DNA of 64,000 bases from the NCBI GenBank assembly GCA_963576565.1, contig OY755038.1, positions 140,670,206-140,734,205 of the forward strand, given 5' to 3'. The notes under the pieces were generated by a model that was not told the origin of the DNA, ran no database searches, and was given only the letters and a program-made list of their open reading frames with translations. The translations under genes were made by a program, and so were the position numbers. Numbering within the stretch: position 1 is the stretch's first letter; the number at the start of each line of letters is the position of its first letter. The stretch comes from Aspidapion aeneum (Eukaryota > Arthropoda > Insecta > Coleoptera > Brentidae). This document shows positions 59,359-64,000 of the stretch, one piece after another.

Positions 59359-59990
59359 TTAGCTCACACTACTACTATACTATAATAGTAGTGTGAGCTA
59401 TGGTGATCCTAATGTTTTCGAGAAAAAAGGAGTTGATCCGATTTTAAAAAATTTTATATATCTTTGCGTTTCAGATGTGATTTTAAAACTTTTTTGTCGC
59501 GCCGTCTGTCTGTCTGTCTGTATGTCTGTAACGACCAACCCGCATAACTCAAAAACCACCCGCCCGATTTGAATGAAATTTGGTACCTAGGCTGGGTCTT
59601 GGGTCGCGATGATCCCATTTAAAAATGAACCAAATCTACGAAACACAAGCTAAATTAAAGGGTGGGGGTAGATTTAAAAAATTAGAGATTATGTGAAAAT
59701 ATGGCGTGTGTGATATCAAACGAAAGGTAATTGAGTCTGGAGTTAAATAAAATATATTTTAGATTATTTTTAAAAAAGGGTGGGGGTAAATTATAAAAAT
59801 TAGTGTTGAAATGAAAGTATGGCGTGTGTGATATCAAACGAAAGGTAATTAAGTCTGGAGTTAAACAAAATACATTTTTGAGTCTGGAATTGAATAAAAT
59901 ATATATAATATAGTTTTTAGTTATATTAGCTCACACGTACACTATAACTATAGTACCTAAAGCTTAGGTGCTCATATATTGGCAGAGTAT
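59359..59990 (+). mobile_element. CTGT element, copy 2
   Basis: Starting palindrome TTAGCTCACACTACTAC..GTAGTGTGAGCTA (59359-59400), only ~25 bases of CTGT, then GTAACGACCAACCCGCATAA, internal 115-bp repeats (two full, one partial) and the end GGCAGAGTATTT. Confidence 0.8.
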
Positions 59991-60140
59991 TTTTTTTTAG
60001 TGATAAAAAACTAAAAAATATCCAAATTTAGACGCTTTTTTGCTCTCACTTATGAAGTATATATTTAAAAAAATCATATCGTTTTAAAACTTGTCTGTGT
60101 AAAATAAATAGTTTTGGGAACCCAAAAATAAACACAATCC

Positions 60141-60702
60141 AAATACTCTGCCAATATATGGGCCCCTAAGCTCACACTAGGTACTATAGTTATAGTGTAC
60201 GTGTGAGCTAATATAACTAAAAACTGAAATATATTTTATTTAACTCCAGACTAAATTACCTTTTGTTTGATACCACACAAGCCATGTTTTGACTTAAACT
60301 CAAATTTTTGAAATCTACCCCCACCCTTAAAAAAAACAAAAAACTAAAATGTATTTTGTTAAACTCCGGACTCAATTACCTTTCGTTTGATATCACACAC
60401 GCCATATTTTCACTTAAACTCTAATTTTTAAAATATACCCCCACCTTTTTTTTTAAATAAATTAAAATGTATTTTGTTTAACTGCAGACTCAATTACCTT
60501 TCGTTTGATATCACACACGCCATATTTTCAGTTAAACTCTAATTTTTGAAATCTACCCCCACCCTTTTATTTGGTTTCTGTTCGGTGGATTTTGTTCATT
60601 TTTAAATGGGACCATCTCGACCCAAGACCCAGCCTAGGTACCAAATTTCATTAAAATCGGCCAAGCGGTTTTTGAGTTATGCGCGTTGGTCGTTACAGAC
60701 AT

Positions 60703-60741
<39 letters not shown>

Positions 60742-60903
60742 TACAGACAGACAGACAGACACACGGCGCAACAAAAAAGTTTCAAAATCATCTGAAACGC
60801 AAAGATATATAAAAATTTTTGAAATCGGAGCAACTTTTTTTTTCTCGAAAAAATTAGGATCACCATAGCTCACACTACTATAGTATAGTATATGTGTGAG
60901 CTA
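60141..60903 (-). mobile_element. CTGT element, copy 3, opposite strand
   Basis: Reverse complement of the family: AAATACTCTGCC end at 60141, three 115-bp repeats, a ~55-base GACA tract with ATAC variants at 60695-60765, and the terminal palindrome around 60865-60903. Confidence 0.8.
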
Positions 60904-62219
60904 AAAATCCCCAGCGGTTTATCTCCAAACGCGTAATTTTTGCTTAGACAACCGTTATTTTGACCCAGCGATTATTTCATGTTTACGGTAAATTTTTGAA
61001 CATTTTGGATATTTTTTTATGCAGGTGAATTTGATATTTAGTTTTTTTATTAAAAACGTTAAATGCGCTTTTAAATTATGGTCAAATAAAGTATAAAAAA
61101 TGGTTATGTATAAGTAGTCTAAAATCTTTGAATTTTGCGAGTAACGCAACTGCTTGTTATTTGTGATTCTGCTACAGATTTTTCCTTCAATATTTTTTAA
61201 TATCTTAAAAAGAAAATTATAGGCAGACTTAAAGGAGGAAAAGACGTACGCCAGATAAAATCCTCATTAAAAATTTTCTGGCAAATTTTTTAATTTGAAA
61301 TTATTTTTCTTATAAAAAAACAATGCTTCTAAAAGTTTTGTTGGACGGGCCGATAGAGACAGGTCTAACCTAATTAAAACCGTAACAAAAAATGTTTTGT
61401 CTCTTTTTTATTTTGAGTTATTTTGATAAAAGTGAGAAGGTGCAAAAATGATAGTTAAGGGCACTGAAACGTTAGCTTAGAGTGGAGTACCAACCAACTT
61501 CTTTTTATTTTTTACTTCTCTAAGGTCAGTGTACAAACTTGTCAATTTTTATGAAAATTCCTCAAAAATTGACGAAAATGGCGGCTAATTGACCCACCAG
61601 TATACGATTTGGATAGTTTTTAAAAAAACGGAAAATTATCCAACTTTAAACGCTTTTTTGCTACCAATTACCACGTATATTTTGAAAAAAAAATCACACC
61701 ACTTAAAAGCCTGTCTATAGTAGAACAAAGGTTTTCGGGGGACCCAAAATTAAACGCAAACTAAAAAATCCCCAGCCGTTTATTTCCAAACGTGTGATTT
61801 TTGCTTAAAAACAGATATTTTGAGCCAGTGACTTTTCCATGTTTGCGGTAAATTTTTGAATATTTTGGATTATATGCATAATTTTTTTTTAGAGGTGTAA
61901 CTTTTTTATTTAGTTTTTTATTAGAACCAGTAAATACTCTTTTATGTTTTTTTCAAATAAAGTTTTAAAAAATTGATTTGTATCAGCAGTCCAAAGTCTT
62001 TGAATTTTGCGAAAAACGCGACAGCTGGGTATTTGTGGTTCTGCTACAGATTTTCCCTGCAATATTTTTTAATATTTTAAAAAGCTTAGTATAGCGAGAC
62101 TCAAAAGGAAGAAAAAAAAAGTATGTCAGATAAAATCCGCCTCAGAAATTTCTTGACGTGCCAATGTTTATCAAAATCCCCCAAAAATTGACGAAAATAG
62201 CGTTTTGCTGCCCGACCAT

Positions 62220-62805
62220 ATCGTAAAACTATGCAACCTAATTAATGCGTCCTTTAGGCTTAGGTATGTACCTTAGCTGTGGAATGTTACAGAAGTTATC
62301 ATGATTCCAAAACCGGGAAAACCACTCCATGACGTGTCATCTTACAGGCCAATATCTTTGCTGCCAATTATATCCAAGCCCTATGGAAAATTATTGCTTA
62401 AAAGATCATCATAGAAAGACAAGAAATTATTCCATCTCATCAATTTGGTTTTCGAGACAAGCATTCCACGATAGATCAAGTACACAGAATTACTAATATA
62501 TTAGAAAAAGCACTAGAAGAGGGAAAGTTTGTTGTGCAGTTTTTCTAGATGTAGCACAAGCATTTGACAAAGTGTGGAATAAAGGCCTTAATTTTAAACT
62601 AAAACGGTTTCTGCCAAAACAATATTCGGATATTTTGGAATCATACATATCTGATAGACATTTTAGAGTGAAACAGGAAGACTCATACTCAAATTTAAAA
62701 GAAATTCAAGCAGGCGTGCCCCAGGGTAGCCGACTAGGCCCTTATCTATACTTATTTTTAACTTGCAATATCCCAAAGCCAAAAAATTGTCACAAAGGGC
62801 TCGAT
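62220..62805 (+). pseudogene. Jockey-like LINE, RT fragment (3' part)
   Basis: Resumes the LINE with VKLCNLINASFRL, then VTEVIMIPKPGKP, SYRPISLLPIISK, HQFGFRDKHSTIDQVHRI, motif A FLDVAQAFDKVW and motif B QAGVPQGSRLGPYLY, ending CNIPKPKN. Breaks: a stop near 62290, a frameshift near 62400, another near 62540. It ends at about 62805, just before the catalytic F/YADD box, so the active site and everything downstream are lost. Unrelated sequence follows at once. Confidence 0.85.
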
Positions 62806-63439
62806 TCCTTGCAAAACGCCAGTAAAACTGACGCGTCAGTTATGCGGCACACGTCGTTTAGCCTTAGTCACATGTTTTCTGCCGGCTGAAGGCGAATAAC
62901 TCCCCCGTTTTTTTTATCTTATTTAATTTTTTAACTAACTTCATTAAAATAATTTTTATAAAATTACATCAAAGAAATAGCGAAGCTAAAAATGATTCCA
63001 CAGCTATGAAACTATGTCTTGGATTTGTGGTTACGGATCAGAATGTTGGAAATAAAATATATTTTTAAAGATTTAATATGGCGGCTGTGATAAGTAGACG
63101 ACATATGTCGAATATTCGATTTTTGCTGTCCCACGACAACTTAAAAACTACTAATTCATTTTCACACTTTATACGTCGTTTTGTTGGTTAAATATTTCCA
63201 AGAATATTTTATATACATACCGGGTGGGCCAAAAAAAACCGGACAATTTTTTTTTCATTATAACTTTTGAACTATACCATCGATTTTAATCGGACAAACT
63301 GCACTTGGCAGATAATTAATTAAAGGTTTTGACTAAACAAAACATCTCAAAATCCAATATGGCGGACGAAATTTAATTGTAGCCTTCAAAAATTCTCTTT
63401 TATTCTTTATTGCGAACATGTTTATTTTATGTTTTAAAA
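62806..63439. other. Non-coding stretch
   Basis: No supported gene. CCGGGTGGGCCAAAAAAAACC at 63220-63239 (first bases shown) after a TA resembles the end of a mariner-type element, but no partner end is in the window. Confidence 0.35.
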
Positions 63440-64000
63440 TCAGTAAAAAAGCTGCATTCTTGCCACGAATAGCGAGGTACGAATCATCAAAATCAGGTAA
63501 GTGGTTCTAAAAAAATATTTTTGTTTTAACCATTATTTTGAATATTATATGATTGCATTGCCAATCATGTCTGCATTTATTTCCTTATAAATTCATTACT
63601 ACTGAACCGATTTTAATGAAATAAAAAACATCCTAGTGAGTATTGATTGCTTTTTAAAGATCATTATCAAAAATTATCGCCATCTTAATTCTTTAAAATG
63701 ACGTGTTGATTATTATTTTCTGAAAATGTTTTTCTTTTCTTTTAATTTATAGAAAAGCTTTTTCCCCGCACAACGAGGTAGAAATTAAAAAAATTGGTGT
63801 AGTGGTTCTTAAAAAAACTATTTTTGTTTCAGCCATTGTTTTACAGATTATGCGATTGCATTACCAATCCTGTCTGCATTCATTTCCTTATAAACTCATC
63901 ATTACTGAACCGATCTTAGTGAAACAAAAAAAATCATGGCGAGAATTGATTGTTCTTTAAAGTTTGTAATCAAAATTTGCCGATGTCTTAAAAGTTAAGA
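63440..64000 (+). repeat. 301-bp tandem repeat, running off the window
   Basis: Two diverged units: GCGAGGTACGAA at about 63472 and ACGAGGTAGAAA at 63773. Both contain GATTGCATTRCCAATC and ACTGAACCGATYTTA. The second unit is cut by the window end. Confidence 0.8.

Larger units (their letters stand above)
56146..62219. mobile_element. Foldback-like element of large tandem units, splitting the Jockey-like LINE
   Basis: Direct units with spacing ~913 and ~840 bp (marked by GCGTATCAGTGCCCTTAA near 56168, 57081, 57921) fill 56146-58440. The same units in opposite orientation fill 59030-62219 (for example TTAAGGGCACTGAAACG near 61457), interrupted by two CTGT elements. The ends carry GGTCGGTACTC on the left and a GGTCGGGCAG complement on the right. 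Because the LINE reads PGYDRING before and VKLCNLINASFRL after, it is an insertion. Whether it moved as one element or grew in place is unknown. Confidence 0.65.
59030..62219 (-). repeat. Inverted 0.84-kb units, interrupted
   Basis: Segments 59030-59345, 59995-60140 and 60904-62219 match the direct units in reverse complement (CCCAAAATTAAACGCAAACT, ATCCCCAGCCGTTTAT). Copy 3 of the CTGT element sits exactly between AAACACAATCC and AAAAATCCCC of one unit. Confidence 0.75.

Overview
The window is AT-rich, gene-poor eukaryotic DNA made almost entirely of mobile elements and tandem repeats. The Penelope-like, RTE/BovB-type and Jockey-type retroelements, the Polinton-like DNA polymerase B remnant and a large array built on the arthropod telomere pentamer TTAGG all point to an insect with a large, repeat-rich genome. 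A beetle would fit, but the sequence alone does not prove it. No intact host protein gene, tRNA or rRNA was found; every coding region seen is a broken transposon gene or an undated exon-like fragment.

Layout. 1-2860: Penelope-like element (PLE) inside 230-bp inverted repeats, reverse transcriptase plus GIY-YIG nuclease on the minus strand, one frameshift. 3767-3817: hammerhead-ribozyme-like core. 5048-6627: palindrome-ended repeat carrying about 0.9 kb of (CTGT)n. 7975-14233: second PLE as a head-to-head inverted structure, split by an RTE-like LINE (9786-12643) with a 7-bp target duplication. 15.6-20.4 kb: foldback element and duplicated blocks of a ~122-bp minisatellite, plus a small retroposed insert.

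The centre is one nested structure. A Polinton-like family B DNA polymerase gene (minus strand; 5' part at 44.6-45.8 kb, 3' part at 21.8-22.8 kb) is interrupted by a 21.8-kb insert with matching termini and an 11-bp direct repeat at its ends. The insert has subterminal TCGA-rich repeats in inverted orientation, a truncated FLYWCH zinc finger, and about 20.4 kb of the decamer TTAGGTTTGG (with an inverted block, and a TTAGGTTCGG block). I read it as a Mutator-like (MULE/Phantom-type) element whose interior was replaced by a telomere-derived satellite. A hAT-type MITE sits inside the satellite; a second copy lies at 53.3 kb.

46.6-52.1 kb: TIR-bounded element holding nested palindromes and fragments with splice-site and poly(A) signals. 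52.98-55.49 kb: another TIR element. 55.5-62.8 kb: a Jockey-like LINE split by a ~6-kb foldback element made of 0.84-0.91 kb units in opposite orientations and two more copies of the CTGT element. From about 63.44 kb a 301-bp tandem repeat runs off the end. Recurrent theme: inverted-repeat elements whose arms or interiors are tandem repeats, nested in other elements. All coordinates were read by eye, so repeat boundaries may be off by several bases.
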